From Brevibacterium zhoupengii (GTDB lineage: Bacteria; Actinomycetota; Actinomycetes; Actinomycetales; Brevibacteriaceae), in contig NZ_CP088298.1 in assembly GCF_021117425.1 (NCBI RefSeq), positions 2,232,001 through 2,296,000 on the forward strand: a DNA stretch of 64,000 bases, in the 5' to 3' direction. The notes under the pieces were generated by a model. It was given only the letters and a program-made list of their open reading frames with translations, searched no databases and was not told where the DNA came from. Every line of letters starts with the position of its first letter. Position 1 is the first letter of the stretch. The position numbers were made by a program, and so were the translations under genes. Shown here one piece after another: positions 48,473 through 57,700 of this stretch.

Positions 48473-48970
48473 TTGGCACTGACTGCCGAGAGCATCACGA
48501 CAACCGCCTTGGACATTCTCTCGCGCTATGGTTTGGGCGATCTGTCGATGCGCAGGCTTGCGCGTGAGCTCGAGGTTCAACCTTCCGCCCTGTATTGGCA
48601 TGTCAAGGACAAACAGGAACTCTTCGTCCTCATCGCCACACGGATGAATGCTGAGGTGGATGCGCGGTGCCCGTCGACTTCTGACCCGCTTACGACTGCG
48701 ATGGCACTGCGCGATGTCCTCCTCACCTACCGTGACGGTGCCGAGATCATGCTGCTCGGCTACTCGATTTCTCCCGGCAAGGTCACCCCTGGCGCGCTGA
48801 GCGTCGAGGCGTTGGGACAGGCAGTTTCCCACGGCGTGATGGCACATGCACTGGGCGCCGTGGCGATCGAACAGAACCGCGGTCTCTTCGGCGTAGCAAA
48901 TGACGATGCCGGTGAGAGCTTCGCCACGATCACGGCCCACCTCCTTCGTGCTGAGGGCGTCTGGCAGTAG
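48473..48970 (+). CDS. TetR-family regulator
   Basis: A 165-residue protein, rather short for the family. The HTH is L-S-M-R-R-L-A-R-E-L-E-V-Q-P-S-A-L-Y-W-H, and the V-K-D-K-Q-E-L following is standard. The C-terminal ligand part (residues 60-165) is TetR_C_1-like with H-A-L-G-A-V. The start is TTG at 48473, with AAGGAAAG about 6-8 bases upstream. No target gene is obvious: its neighbours are two tRNA genes. Confidence 0.83.
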   Translation: MALTAESITTTALDILSRYGLGDLSMRRLARELEVQPSALYWHVKDKQELFVLIATRMNAEVDARCPSTSDPLTTAMALRDVLLTYRDGAEIMLLGYSISPGKVTPGALSVEALGQAVSHGVMAHALGAVAIEQNRGLFGVANDDAGESFATITAHLLRAEGVWQ

Positions 48971-49100
48971 AGGACGTCTGACAGTGGAAGACGGCTGAAA
49001 GTGGAAGATGTTTACGGCGGAACAGGGAATTCGTCTGCCTGGCTGCTGTGTGGCATACTGGTCAAGCGCGTTCGGGAGCCTTCGCTCCCGAGTTGCTGTG

Positions 49101-49174
49101 GGGCCTATAGCTCAGTTGGCTAGAGCATCTCGCTTACACCGAGAGGGTCGGGGGTTCAAGTCCCTCTGGGCCCA
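49101..49174 (+). tRNA. tRNA-Val(TAC)
   Basis: A 74-nt cloverleaf. The acceptor stem pairs GGGCCTA with TGGGCCC, the anticodon loop is C-T-T-A-C-A-C with anticodon TAC, and the T loop is G-T-T-C-A-A-G. CCA is not encoded. Confidence 0.95.
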
Positions 49175-49326
49175 CATTCTGCCAAGGTTCGTTGTCGCAT
49201 CAACATGACAGCCCGGCCTCTGAACATATACGCTGATCCTAAATGCACGCCGGTACTCTCTCAGTACTGACTTGGGTTCTCGACACCAGGATCCCATGAT
49301 TTCAGCTCGGCCAAAGGAGCACGACT

Positions 49327-49872
49327 ATGTCATCAGATGAACAGCTGACCGGAACATGGGTCATCGACCCCCAACATACGCGTCTCGGATTCTCGAGCCG
49401 TCACGCAATGGTCTCGCGCATCCGTGGTGCCTTCAACACCGTCGAGGGCAAAGCCGTCATCAACGCTGAGGACCTCTCGAAGACCGAAGTGACCATCACG
49501 ATCGATGTCGACAGCATTGATACCAGGACACCCGATCGCGATGCTCATCTGCGAAGCGCGGACTTCTTCGACGTCGAAAACTATCCGACGATCACGTTCA
49601 AATCCACCGGCGTCGATGAGGTCGAAGAAGGAAGCTACATCGTCAATGGTGACCTGACGATACGCGATATCACCCGTCCGGTGTCTGTTCCCCTTGAGAT
49701 GTTGGGAACCGACCGCGATCAGAATGGTGCGTTAAGGGTCGGCTTTGAGGGCAAACGCCGCATCGATCGCAAGGACTGGGGCGTGACATGGAATACGACC
49801 TTGGACTCCGGCGGCCTGCTCGTCAGCGACAAGATCACCCTCGAATTCGAGCTCTCCCTGATCAAGGAGTAA
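49327..49872 (+). CDS. YceI-family lipid-binding protein
   Basis: A 181-residue lipocalin-like protein: W-V-I-D-P-Q-H-T-R-L-G-F-S-S-R-H at the start, F-N-T-V-E-G, D-A-H-L-R-S-A-D-F-F-D-V, and K-D-W-G-V-T-W-N near the end, the YceI signature. Family members bind polyisoprenoid chains. There is no signal peptide, which is usual for actinobacterial members. AAAGGAG precedes the ATG. Confidence 0.92.
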   Translation: MSSDEQLTGTWVIDPQHTRLGFSSRHAMVSRIRGAFNTVEGKAVINAEDLSKTEVTITIDVDSIDTRTPDRDAHLRSADFFDVENYPTITFKSTGVDEVEEGSYIVNGDLTIRDITRPVSVPLEMLGTDRDQNGALRVGFEGKRRIDRKDWGVTWNTTLDSGGLLVSDKITLEFELSLIKE

Positions 49873-49888
49873 TCAGCAGCACGAATCG

Positions 49889-49940
49889 CAGAAGAGGCGG
49901 TCAGAGGACACTGCAGTGTGTCGTCTGACCGCCTCTTCTG
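49889..49940. terminator. Bidirectional terminator between yceI and the L,D-transpeptidase
   Basis: Perfect 17-bp inverted repeat (49889-49905 with 49924-49940) between convergent genes. Confidence 0.8.
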
Positions 49941-49954
49941 CTGTTGCCAAGCCA

Positions 49955-50716
49955 CTAGCTGCTGATTGCCATCTCGACCGAGTCGCCGCCCTCCCAGTCG
50001 AAGATTCTCAGCAGATCGTCCTCCGAAACCGACACGCACCCTGCAGTCTGCTGGCTGCCGGTATTGACGTGAAGGAAGATCGCTGAACCCTTGCCCGGCG
50101 TTCCGGCACTGTTGTAGTCGATGACCTGTCCGTGGTTGTACGCAGGGGTCTGATACATGGATTCCCCGGAGTATCCATCCGACTTCTTCTGCATCGTGTT
50201 GTACCTCTCCACCGCGTCGCCATCGACCCAGACGTCGTCCTCGGTGACTGTGACGTATTGGGCCCCATGGAATTGCTTCGGTTCCGCTTTCACGCCGAAC
50301 CCATAGCCCATGCTGAACAGACCGGAGGGAGTCTTGCCGTCACCCTCACGTTTGGCGCCGGGATCAGCGATGCCGTTGTAGCCGACGTACCCGTCTGCGC
50401 TCATCGCGGAATAGTAGTTGTCCTCCCACTTCTCGCATGCCTCGACGGCAGCGGTGGAACCCCCGGCTCCCGTCACAACGATGACCTTCTCCGCTGTCGC
50501 ACCCGAAGCGACAGAACATTTCTCGCCGAGGTGATCCGGTTTCTGCCCAGCATTGCCGTCGACGAGCCCAGCTCCCAGCCCCGCAGCAGCCTGGGCTGGG
50601 GTCCCGGCCAGCAGCGCGCCCGCGACTAGGGCTGTTCCCAGGCCTGTCAGCAGGCCACGGCGGGTTGCGCGAGAACGTGGAAGTGCGGCTCGTGATTGTG
50701 AATGTGCAGGTTTCAT
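49955..50716 (-). CDS. Exported L,D-transpeptidase-fold (YkuD) protein with Tat-type signal
   Basis: A 253-residue protein. The N-terminus has twin arginines followed by a hydrophobic stretch (R-R-G-L-L-T-G-L-G-T) and an A-Q-A cleavage site, so Tat export is likely. The catalytic region reads F-L-H-V-N-T-G and T-A-G-C-V-S-V-S, the H...G-C pattern of YkuD L,D-transpeptidases, with C near residue 230. It may cross-link or trim peptidoglycan, or belong to the ErfK-like group of unknown substrate. Confidence 0.8.
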   Translation of the reverse strand: MKPAHSQSRAALPRSRATRRGLLTGLGTALVAGALLAGTPAQAAAGLGAGLVDGNAGQKPDHLGEKCSVASGATAEKVIVVTGAGGSTAAVEACEKWEDNYYSAMSADGYVGYNGIADPGAKREGDGKTPSGLFSMGYGFGVKAEPKQFHGAQYVTVTEDDVWVDGDAVERYNTMQKKSDGYSGESMYQTPAYNHGQVIDYNSAGTPGKGSAIFLHVNTGSQQTAGCVSVSEDDLLRIFDWEGGDSVEMAISS

Positions 50717-50789
50717 GATTATCTCCTCAGGATCGGATTCTCATCAGTGGGGGAAGGACCTACTTGACTACCAGGGACAGAGTGGAAGC

Positions 50790-52253
50790 TCACTGTGACG
50801 TGGGCGGGATACGGTCTTCGCTGTGGGGATCGGATGCGGTGGTGATATTCGGGCCGGCATCGACAGGCGGATGGGACCCCGTGTGGGGTTCGGAGCCGGT
50901 GTCCGGGCTCGCGCTCAGGTCCTGGTCGGTGCCGCGCCACTTCGCTATTGCCCGCATGACCTGATAGATGATGACCGCCGAGGCTGAACCGAGTGCGATT
51001 CCTTCGAACTGAAGGTCACCGGGCGTCCAAGTGAAGTTGGCGATCGCGACGATCAGTGCCACCGCTGCAGTGTTGAGGTTGATGGGATTGGAGAAATCGA
51101 CCTTGTTCTCCACCCAGATGCGCACTCCCAGCATTCCGATCATTCCGTAGAGGACGGTCGCCGCTCCGCCGAGGACGCCGGGAGGGATGGTCGCGATGAT
51201 CTCTCCGAACTTCGGCAGCACGCTCAAGATCAGGGCGATGACTCCTGCGCAGAGGTAGGCGGCCGTGGAGAAGATGCGTGTCGCTGCCATGACTCCGATG
51301 TTCTCCGCGTAGGTCGTCGTTCCCGAGCCTCCGCCGGAGCCGGCGAGAACCGTGGAGAGTCCATCGGCGAAGAGCGTACGGCCCGTGATCGAATCGAGGT
51401 CGCGGCCTGTCATGGCCGACACGGACTTCACGTGTCCGATGTTCTCGGCGATGAGGACGAAGACGACGGGGAGGAAGAGTCCCAGATAGCCCAGGTCGAA
51501 TGCGGGGGCATGGAAGGCGGGTAGCCCGACCCAGCCAGCGGCACCGACAGTGGAGAAGTCGATCTGTCCTTGGACCCATGCGGCAGCGTAGCCGACGAGG
51601 ACACCGATGAGGATGGACAGGCGGCCGAGCATTCCGCGAAAGAGCACACTGGTGACCAGGATGGTGACGATCGTGATCATCGCGGTCAGGGGAGCCTCCT
51701 TCACCCAGTCCCAGGCCGCCGGTGCCAGGTTGAGTCCGATGAGGGCGACGATGGCACCGGTGACGACCGGTGGCATGGTGACCTCGATCCACCGCACTCC
51801 GGCGAAGTGGACGACGACGCCCACCAGTGCCAGAGTCACGCCCACGGAGATGATTCCGCCCTGCGCCAGTGCCATGGCATGGGAGTCGAGGTCCTCTCCC
51901 GATGTGGCCGCGAATCCGGTCACGGCGCCGATAGGCGCAAGAAGACCGAAAGACGATCCCAGGTACGAGGGCATCATGCCCTTGGTGATGAGCAGGAACA
52001 GCAGGGTTCCGATGGCGGTGAAGAACAGCGTCGTCGAGGGAGGGAAACCGGTCAGGAGCGGCACGAGGAACGTTGCGCCGAACATGGCGACGACGTGTTG
52101 GGCTCCGATTCCCACGGTCCGCGGCCAGCTCAGCCGTTCCTCGGGCAGAACGGTCTCACCTGGACGGATCGTCTTTCCATCCCCGTGCTGCCTCCAGCCC
52201 ACCTTGCCTTCGAAAGGACTGGATGCCGGTATTCTCTGGTTAGGGGATGCCAC
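50790..52253 (-). CDS. NCS2-family uracil/xanthine permease
   Basis: A 487-residue membrane protein with about 14 hydrophobic segments. The family signature Q-H-V-V-A-M-F-G-A-T-F-L-V-P lies near the N-terminus, and the substrate motif reads A-E-N-I-G-H-V-K-S (UraA-type). It takes up uracil or a related base with protons. GTG at 52253 has AAGAGGAG 7 bases upstream; the longer frame from ATG 52304 adds a basic tail with no ribosome-binding site. The C-terminal 40 residues are polar and disordered. Confidence 0.88.
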   Translation of the reverse strand: MASPNQRIPASSPFEGKVGWRQHGDGKTIRPGETVLPEERLSWPRTVGIGAQHVVAMFGATFLVPLLTGFPPSTTLFFTAIGTLLFLLITKGMMPSYLGSSFGLLAPIGAVTGFAATSGEDLDSHAMALAQGGIISVGVTLALVGVVVHFAGVRWIEVTMPPVVTGAIVALIGLNLAPAAWDWVKEAPLTAMITIVTILVTSVLFRGMLGRLSILIGVLVGYAAAWVQGQIDFSTVGAAGWVGLPAFHAPAFDLGYLGLFLPVVFVLIAENIGHVKSVSAMTGRDLDSITGRTLFADGLSTVLAGSGGGSGTTTYAENIGVMAATRIFSTAAYLCAGVIALILSVLPKFGEIIATIPPGVLGGAATVLYGMIGMLGVRIWVENKVDFSNPINLNTAAVALIVAIANFTWTPGDLQFEGIALGSASAVIIYQVMRAIAKWRGTDQDLSASPDTGSEPHTGSHPPVDAGPNITTASDPHSEDRIPPTSQ

Positions 52254-52353
52254 CACTCGTCTCCTCTTCCCGCCGACCCGAAGGCGACGGTGTCTGTGCG
52301 TCATGCGATCACTGCCGAGAGCAGTCTATTCGCCTGACAGAGGGAGACAGGTC

Positions 52354-53895
52354 TCAGACCTCACGCAGCTGACGTTTGAGGATCTTGCCTGCCGAGTTCT
52401 TAGGCAGCTCGGTCACGAAGTCGACTCGTTTGGGGACCTTGAAGCCAGCGAGACGATCCTTGACATGGGCCAGCACATCCGCCTCGGTGATCCCGGATTG
52501 ATCCGGCTTGGTCACGACGAAGGCGGTGACTGCCTCGATCCATTTCTCGTCGGCGACTCCGACGACTGCAACCTCGGCGACCTGAGGGAGTTCGAAGATC
52601 GCATCCTCGACCTGTCGACTGGCGACGAGGACGCCGCCGGTGTTGATGACGTCCTTCACTCGGTCGATGACTTCGATGAAGCCGGATTCGTCGACTGTTA
52701 CGAGGTCACCTGAATGGAACCACCCGTTGTCGAAGGCCTCGGCGGTGGCCTCTGGCTTGTTCCAGTAGCCCTCGCACAGCTGCGGTGACCGGTAGAGGAT
52801 CTCACCCTGCTCTCCTACGCCGACATCATTGCCGTCGCTGTCGACGACCCGGGTTTCGACGAAGAAGACGGACCGACCGGCCGATGATGCGTGGTCATCG
52901 TGTTCTTCCGGCCTGAGCACCGTGCACAGCGGACCCATCTCGGACTGGCCGAAGCAGTTGTAGAAGCCGAGTTTGGGCAGACGCTGCCGCAGCTTCGCTA
53001 GCACCGGTCCGGGCATGATCGAGGCCCCGTAGTAGGCCTTGCGCAGACTCTCCAGGTTGCGGGTGTCGAGATCCGGACTGTTGGCCAGGGCAACCCAGAC
53101 TGTGGGTGCAGCGAAGAAGGAGTTGATCTCACGGTCTTCGAAGAGCGCCAGCAACTGGTCGGGGACCGGCGCGGGCACAACGATATTGTGCGCGCCGATG
53201 GCCAGGAGCGGAATCAGGAAGACGTGCATCTGCGCCGAATGATAGAGCGGGAGGGCGTGCACGACCCGGTCGGTGGGCGCGAAGTCGAGGCTCATCAGCG
53301 CCGACAGGTATTCGTGGACGAGTGCCCGATGGGTCATGATCGCTCCCTTGGGCGCCGAGGTGGTGCCCGAGGTGTAGAGCAGCTGTGCGACGTCGGTGTC
53401 CACGACGTCGAATTCCCCGGTGCCGGCCGGCGCTGTGTCCGTGGCGGTGGCCGACTCCAGGAGTGTGGCGAAATCCCTGGTCTGGATTCCCGCTCCGGTC
53501 GCGGTTGCACCGACGGCGTCGAGAAGATCGGCATCGGCGAAGACGAACTTTGCGCCCGAATTGTCCAGAATGTAGTCGAGTTCGTCGTTCTTGAGCTGAT
53601 AGTTCACCGGCACGTGGATGAGACCCGCGCGAGCGCATCCGAGGTAGAGGAGAAGGTAGAGATCGGAGTTCTTCCCGTAGGCAGCGATGCGATCACCCTT
53701 CTGCGCGCCAAGACCCACAAGCTCACGCGCAACGGCCGTGACTGCCGTGTCCAGAGTGGAATAGGTCCATGTGCGATCTCCGAACTCGACAGCAGTGTCG
53801 GCTCCGAACCGTCCGGCGCTGCGACGCACGATGTCGGCGACGGTCGAGGAGAAGTGCAGATCGGGCGCTGGTGAATTCGTCTCATTCGTAGTCAT
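52354..53895 (-). CDS. AMP-dependent acyl-CoA ligase, second copy in the window
   Basis: A 513-residue ANL-superfamily ligase: A3 motif L-L-Y-T-S-G-T-T-S-A-P-K-G near residue 172, A5 Y-N-C-F-G-Q-S-E-M-G, A7 W-F-H-S-G-D-L, A8 D-R-V-K-D-V-I-N-T-G-G and the C-terminal catalytic Lys in N-S-A-G-K-I-L-K-R. It is FadD/OSB-synthase-like and distinct from the ligase at 7.5 kb. Substrate unknown. It stands alone behind the permease gene; no pathway neighbour helps. Confidence 0.86.
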   Translation of the reverse strand: MTTNETNSPAPDLHFSSTVADIVRRSAGRFGADTAVEFGDRTWTYSTLDTAVTAVARELVGLGAQKGDRIAAYGKNSDLYLLLYLGCARAGLIHVPVNYQLKNDELDYILDNSGAKFVFADADLLDAVGATATGAGIQTRDFATLLESATATDTAPAGTGEFDVVDTDVAQLLYTSGTTSAPKGAIMTHRALVHEYLSALMSLDFAPTDRVVHALPLYHSAQMHVFLIPLLAIGAHNIVVPAPVPDQLLALFEDREINSFFAAPTVWVALANSPDLDTRNLESLRKAYYGASIMPGPVLAKLRQRLPKLGFYNCFGQSEMGPLCTVLRPEEHDDHASSAGRSVFFVETRVVDSDGNDVGVGEQGEILYRSPQLCEGYWNKPEATAEAFDNGWFHSGDLVTVDESGFIEVIDRVKDVINTGGVLVASRQVEDAIFELPQVAEVAVVGVADEKWIEAVTAFVVTKPDQSGITEADVLAHVKDRLAGFKVPKRVDFVTELPKNSAGKILKRQLREV

Positions 53896-54082
53896 GTGCC
53901 AAATCTATCGCCGAGCGCCCGCCAGATGTACCCCGGGTCACATATTCCGGGCGCGTCTCAGGCAATTCTCTGCCACGAACCCCGCCTGAGATGACGACGC
54001 CCGCCAGCGGACACCGGAGCTCGCCGGCGTCCGCAGGTCAGTAGCGCCTGACCGAAATCTTCGGATGTAATACTGTGGTGGC

Positions 54083-54916
54083 ATGAGATACCCGAAGGTC
54101 AGCGAATGTGTGGATGTGTTCGAAGCACTGTGGCCGACGGCCCTGGCGGAGAGTTGGGATTCGGTGGGTCTGGCCGTGGGCGATCCCGACGCGGAAGTGC
54201 GGTCGATCCTGCTCGCGCTCGACCCCATGGACGCGGTCATCGCCGAGGCGGTGGTGCTGGGATCTGACCTGGTGTTCAATCATCATCCGCTCATGCTCAA
54301 ACCCGTGAAGTCAGTGAACGCGTCCACTCTCAAGGGCGGCGCCGTGCACACCCTGATCAGTAATGACATCGCGCTCTTCAACGCTCACACCAATGCGGAC
54401 TCCGCACATGGGGGAGTCTCCGACGTCCTCATCTCCCTGCTCGGCATCGACGACGCGCAGCCACTCGTGCCACACGCCGAGGGATCGATCACCGGAATCG
54501 GGCGAGTCGGCGACCTCCCGACGCCGACGCCTGTGCGCGATATCGCCCGCACCCTTTCGAACCGGCTTCCACGGACAACGACCGGTGTGCGCATCGCCGG
54601 TGACCCGGCAGCGACCGTCACACGAGTCGCCGTCTGCGGTGGAGCTGGTGATTCCCTGTTCGACGAGGTTCGGGCCAGCGGAGCGGAAGTCTACATCACC
54701 GCCGACCTCCGCCACCATCCCGCGACCGAGGCACGCGACACTGCGAACAGGCAGCACGGTCGACCACAGCTCATCGATGTCTCCCACTGGGCTTCCGAGA
54801 CCGTCTGGCTGACTGCGGCGGCAGAACAGTTGGAGACGGAATTCGCCGAACGAGGGCTCAGCGTGGCCTTGCAGCATTCGGCGGTCAACACCGACCCTTG
54901 GGTCGAACGCTATTGA
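54083..54916 (+). CDS. NIF3-like dinuclear metal-center protein
   Basis: A 277-residue NIF3/YbgI family protein: A-E-S-W-D-S-V-G-L near residue 20, the metal pair in F-N-H-H-P-L-M, A-H-T-N-A-D-S near residue 100 and the C-terminal half with D-V-S-H-W-A-S-E (second metal site). A GTP cyclohydrolase-like or hydrolase role is suggested in the family but not settled. TACTGT upstream of the ATG may be a -10. It pairs with the zinc-ribbon gene behind it, as in many actinobacteria. Confidence 0.9.
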   Translation: MRYPKVSECVDVFEALWPTALAESWDSVGLAVGDPDAEVRSILLALDPMDAVIAEAVVLGSDLVFNHHPLMLKPVKSVNASTLKGGAVHTLISNDIALFNAHTNADSAHGGVSDVLISLLGIDDAQPLVPHAEGSITGIGRVGDLPTPTPVRDIARTLSNRLPRTTTGVRIAGDPAATVTRVAVCGGAGDSLFDEVRASGAEVYITADLRHHPATEARDTANRQHGRPQLIDVSHWASETVWLTAAAEQLETEFAERGLSVALQHSAVNTDPWVERY

Positions 54917-54961
54917 CTCCCTGCCCACGCCCGCGCACGCTTCGCTGACAAGGAACCGACA

Positions 54962-55690
54962 ATGCTGATCACTGCCGAACAACGCACCGAACTCGAATCG
55001 CTCATCGAACTTGCCTCCCACGGACGTGCACTGCGACACGAACACGACAACCCCACCAAATCCGCAGAGCTGAAGGACCTTGTCGCCCAGCACAAGGAAC
55101 TCGAAACCAAGAAGACAGAAGCCGCCGAGGTGGTCGAGAAGTTCCGCAGCGAAGTCGCCGAGCATGCGGCAGCCATCGAGACCCAGAACGCTCAGATCGC
55201 GAAGAAGACCGTCGAACTCAACGACGGAACCGGTCTGACCAGCCGGGACCTTGTGAATCTGCAGAACGAGATCTCCGGTCACGAGGAACGGGTGTCTGAG
55301 CTGGAAGAAGCAGAGCTCGGTTCGATGGAGGAACTCGAGTCCGCTGAAACCGCGCTGTCGGAGGTTGAGTCTGCCCTCGCCGAGGTGATCGCATCCGGCC
55401 GTGCCACTCAGACGGCCATCAAAGACCGCAAGGCCGAGTTAGCCGCACAGTTGGAAGCCAACAATGCCTCAGCTGCGAAGTTCAAATCCGATCTGCCCGA
55501 GGCCCTGGTTCGTCAGTTCGACCAGAACGTCGCTCAAGGCGGACCTGGAGCCGCTGTGTTGAACGGTCCGAATTGTCAGGCCTGTGGCCAGGAGATCAGC
55601 GGCATGGTGTGGAAGGGCATGCTGTTGGAAGACCCGAACCAGACCTACGAGTGCGAAGAGTGTGAAGCAGTTCTGCTGCGCAAAGGCTGA
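54962..55690 (+). CDS. Coiled-coil protein with C-terminal C4 zinc ribbon
   Basis: A 242-residue protein. Residues 20-175 are a long heptad-rich coiled coil (many E-L-E, E-E-L, K-K-T segments), and the last 45 residues hold two Cys pairs: C-Q-A-C-G and Y-E-C-E-E-C. It is the actinobacterial zf-RING_7/DUF (CT398-like) type that follows nif3 genes. The role is thought to be RNA or flagellar-chaperone-like in other phyla; for this phylum it is unknown. Confidence 0.87.
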   Translation: MLITAEQRTELESLIELASHGRALRHEHDNPTKSAELKDLVAQHKELETKKTEAAEVVEKFRSEVAEHAAAIETQNAQIAKKTVELNDGTGLTSRDLVNLQNEISGHEERVSELEEAELGSMEELESAETALSEVESALAEVIASGRATQTAIKDRKAELAAQLEANNASAAKFKSDLPEALVRQFDQNVAQGGPGAAVLNGPNCQACGQEISGMVWKGMLLEDPNQTYECEECEAVLLRKG

Positions 55691-55738
55691 GACAACCCTC
55701 GACTGGCGACGCTGCGCCGTCTCGCTCGAGCCGCACGC

Positions 55739-56515
55739 TCAGTCACGCAGGATGATGGTCAGCGCCGCAGGCCTGCTCTTGGCCGGCGGGGTGAACTCCA
55801 CCTCGTAGGACTCCTGCGCACGCTCGAGAAGTCCCGTACTGGTCGTGGGCATCGCACGATCATCTGAGAGCAGTCGACCGACGAGTTCACCGCGATAGAA
55901 CTTCGCCCAATGGGAGATGACGCTGCGCTTATCGCCGGCGACCTTGATGGCTCCGAGAGTGATGACCTGCTCGTGTGGTCCCGGCCACGCGGCCCGGTAG
56001 TCACTGGAACGGCAGTCGAGGATCACCTCGGCGGAGTCGACTGTGAAAGACTTGGCCAGTACCGGTTTCCACCAGGACGACAGTTTGCCCAGGCTGCCCA
56101 GGTCCGTCTTCATCGCCAGCCGATAGGCAGGGATCGGGTCGAGACCATTGACCTGCCCGAAGAGTGCCGAGAACACGTGCACGCTGCGCAGTCGCTGTGC
56201 CAGGGTTTCGTCGATCAGAGCATCGGCGACGAGGTCGGGTGCGCCCATCGCTTCATAGAGAACACCTGAGTACGTGAGCAGAGCGGGAGCGCAGGGCAGC
56301 GAGTCGAGGCTGACGTTGCGTTCGACATCGGCCGACAGCGAGGCGCCCACACCCAGCTGTTCGAGAGCGTCCTTACGTTTGGAGACCCGTTGCAGGGCTG
56401 CGAGGACCTTCTTCCGCTGGGGGTTGAGATCGGGTGCCGAGAGGTCTGGCAGATGAAGCGGGGAGCCCGAAGTTGCGGGAGTCTTTCCCTCAGATGGCGG
56501 CAGTAGGATCTTCAC
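55739..56515 (-). CDS. yaaA: YaaA (DUF328) peroxide-stress protein
   Basis: A 258-residue protein: K-I-L-L-P-P-S-E-G-K-T at the start, the family signature, then L-T-Y-S-G-V-L-Y-E-A-M, V-F-S-A-L-F-G and Y-R-L-A-M-K-T. In E. coli YaaA limits iron-driven DNA damage under hydrogen peroxide. I chose the GTG at 56515, where family similarity begins; TTG at 56536 is open in frame but adds residues not seen in the family. Confidence 0.88.
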   Translation of the reverse strand: MKILLPPSEGKTPATSGSPLHLPDLSAPDLNPQRKKVLAALQRVSKRKDALEQLGVGASLSADVERNVSLDSLPCAPALLTYSGVLYEAMGAPDLVADALIDETLAQRLRSVHVFSALFGQVNGLDPIPAYRLAMKTDLGSLGKLSSWWKPVLAKSFTVDSAEVILDCRSSDYRAAWPGPHEQVITLGAIKVAGDKRSVISHWAKFYRGELVGRLLSDDRAMPTTSTGLLERAQESYEVEFTPPAKSRPAALTIILRD

Positions 56516-56631
56516 CTCACCATGGTAGGCCGCCAACGCGTCGGCCCCGATTTGGAGTCCGCGTTAGTTTGATCACTTTCGTTTCGAGGACGCCGCGAAT
56601 GGTCTCGGTGATGAGGGTAGACTCGTGAACT

Positions 56632-57005
56632 TGAGGACAGGTCACCAGACGGTCGCGGCTCTCTCACGAGAGCTGAGGAACGTCCGGGCTCCGCAGAGCA
56701 GGGATGGTGGGTAACACCCACCCGGGGCAACCCGCGGGCCAGTGCAACAGAAAGCAGACCGCCCAGTTTCGACTGGGTAAGGGTGAAACGGTGGTGTAAG
56801 AGACCACCAGGGTGCCGGGTGACCGGTGCCGCTGGGTAAACCCCATCCGGAGCAAGATCAGACAGACGACGTTCGAGGCTGCTCGCCGAGTCGTCGGGTG
56901 GATTGCTCGAGGCCGGTGGCAACACCGGTCCCAGATAGATGACCGTCAGTCGAGAAGGGCAACCGACTCGATGACAGAACCCGGCGTATCGGTGGCCTGT
57001 CCTCA
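56632..57005 (+). ncRNA. rnpB: RNase P RNA
   Basis: A class A ribozyme. The ends pair exactly (TGAGGACAGG at 56632-56641 with CCTGTCCTCA at 56996-57005, P1). Near the 5' end lies GAGGAACGTCCGGGCTCC (P3/P4, J3/4 region), then CAACAGAAAGCAGACCGCC, and near the 3' end ACAGAACCCGGCGTATCGG, the second P4 half. Stem P12-like and other helices are visible in between. It trims tRNA 5' leaders together with RnpA. All bases of the catalytic core look intact. Confidence 0.95.
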
Positions 57006-57072
57006 CACAAGCACCGTCAGCGCCCCAGCTCCGTCAGCGCATCATCCACGGGGCCGGGCCCCATTGATTCTC

Positions 57073-57699
57073 TCAATGTCTCCGGTTTCCGAAGAGCAGC
57101 AGAAGTGCGCACATGAGATAGACACCGGCGCTTAGGAGCACTCCCACGATGAGAAGTGCGACATCTGCGGCGAAATCGATGCTCTCTGCCGGCTCGATGG
57201 GGGCATTGCCGTCAGGGTCGATGAGCACGTTGATCGTATCCCCGGTGTCGAACTCCTCGAATCCGTCCTGGCCGCGATAGATCAGCGGCTCGTCGATCGG
57301 CGAACCGTCGATGTGCTGCAGAGAGTATTCGTGTCTGTAGACCTTCCGACCTCCCGGCTCAGTCGAGTCGTGAACCGTTTTGACCTCGGACGTATGGTCA
57401 ACGACGACCACTTCAGTGACTTCGCCGACGCGGCTGATGCCGAGGTCCTCAGCCAGCATGATCGCGCCGAGTCCTGTCAGCCCGAATGCCGGCACCGCGA
57501 GCCAGAGCACCCACCGCCGGTCGAGGATCCGGCGGATGCCGACCAATGCGACGAGGACTGCGCAGCACCCGATGATGATGCCGGCCAGCAGCAGGTTCGG
57601 CCAGATGACGATGACCACTGTGCCCAGTGCCAGCAGAACCGCCGTCCCGGCCATGACGATGAACAGGCTGAGCTGACCGCGAAAATTGTGCGAGGCCAT
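57073..57699 (-). CDS. DUF3592-type membrane protein
   Basis: A 208-residue protein. It has an N-terminal pair of hydrophobic helices (residues 10-60), one more near residue 70-95, an extracytoplasmic beta-rich part (V-G-E-V-T-E-V-V-V-V-D-H-T, then Y-R-G-Q-D-G-F-E-E-F-D-T-G-D-T-I-N-V-L), and a C-terminal helix. That beta segment with D-T-V-x-V-L-x-D-P is the DUF3592 pattern. The function is unknown. The ATG at 57699 is directly after the ppgK stop; earlier open frame overlaps ppgK. Confidence 0.72.
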   Translation of the reverse strand: MASHNFRGQLSLFIVMAGTAVLLALGTVVIVIWPNLLLAGIIIGCCAVLVALVGIRRILDRRWVLWLAVPAFGLTGLGAIMLAEDLGISRVGEVTEVVVVDHTSEVKTVHDSTEPGGRKVYRHEYSLQHIDGSPIDEPLIYRGQDGFEEFDTGDTINVLIDPDGNAPIEPAESIDFAADVALLIVGVLLSAGVYLMCALLLLFGNRRH

Positions 57700-57700
57700 G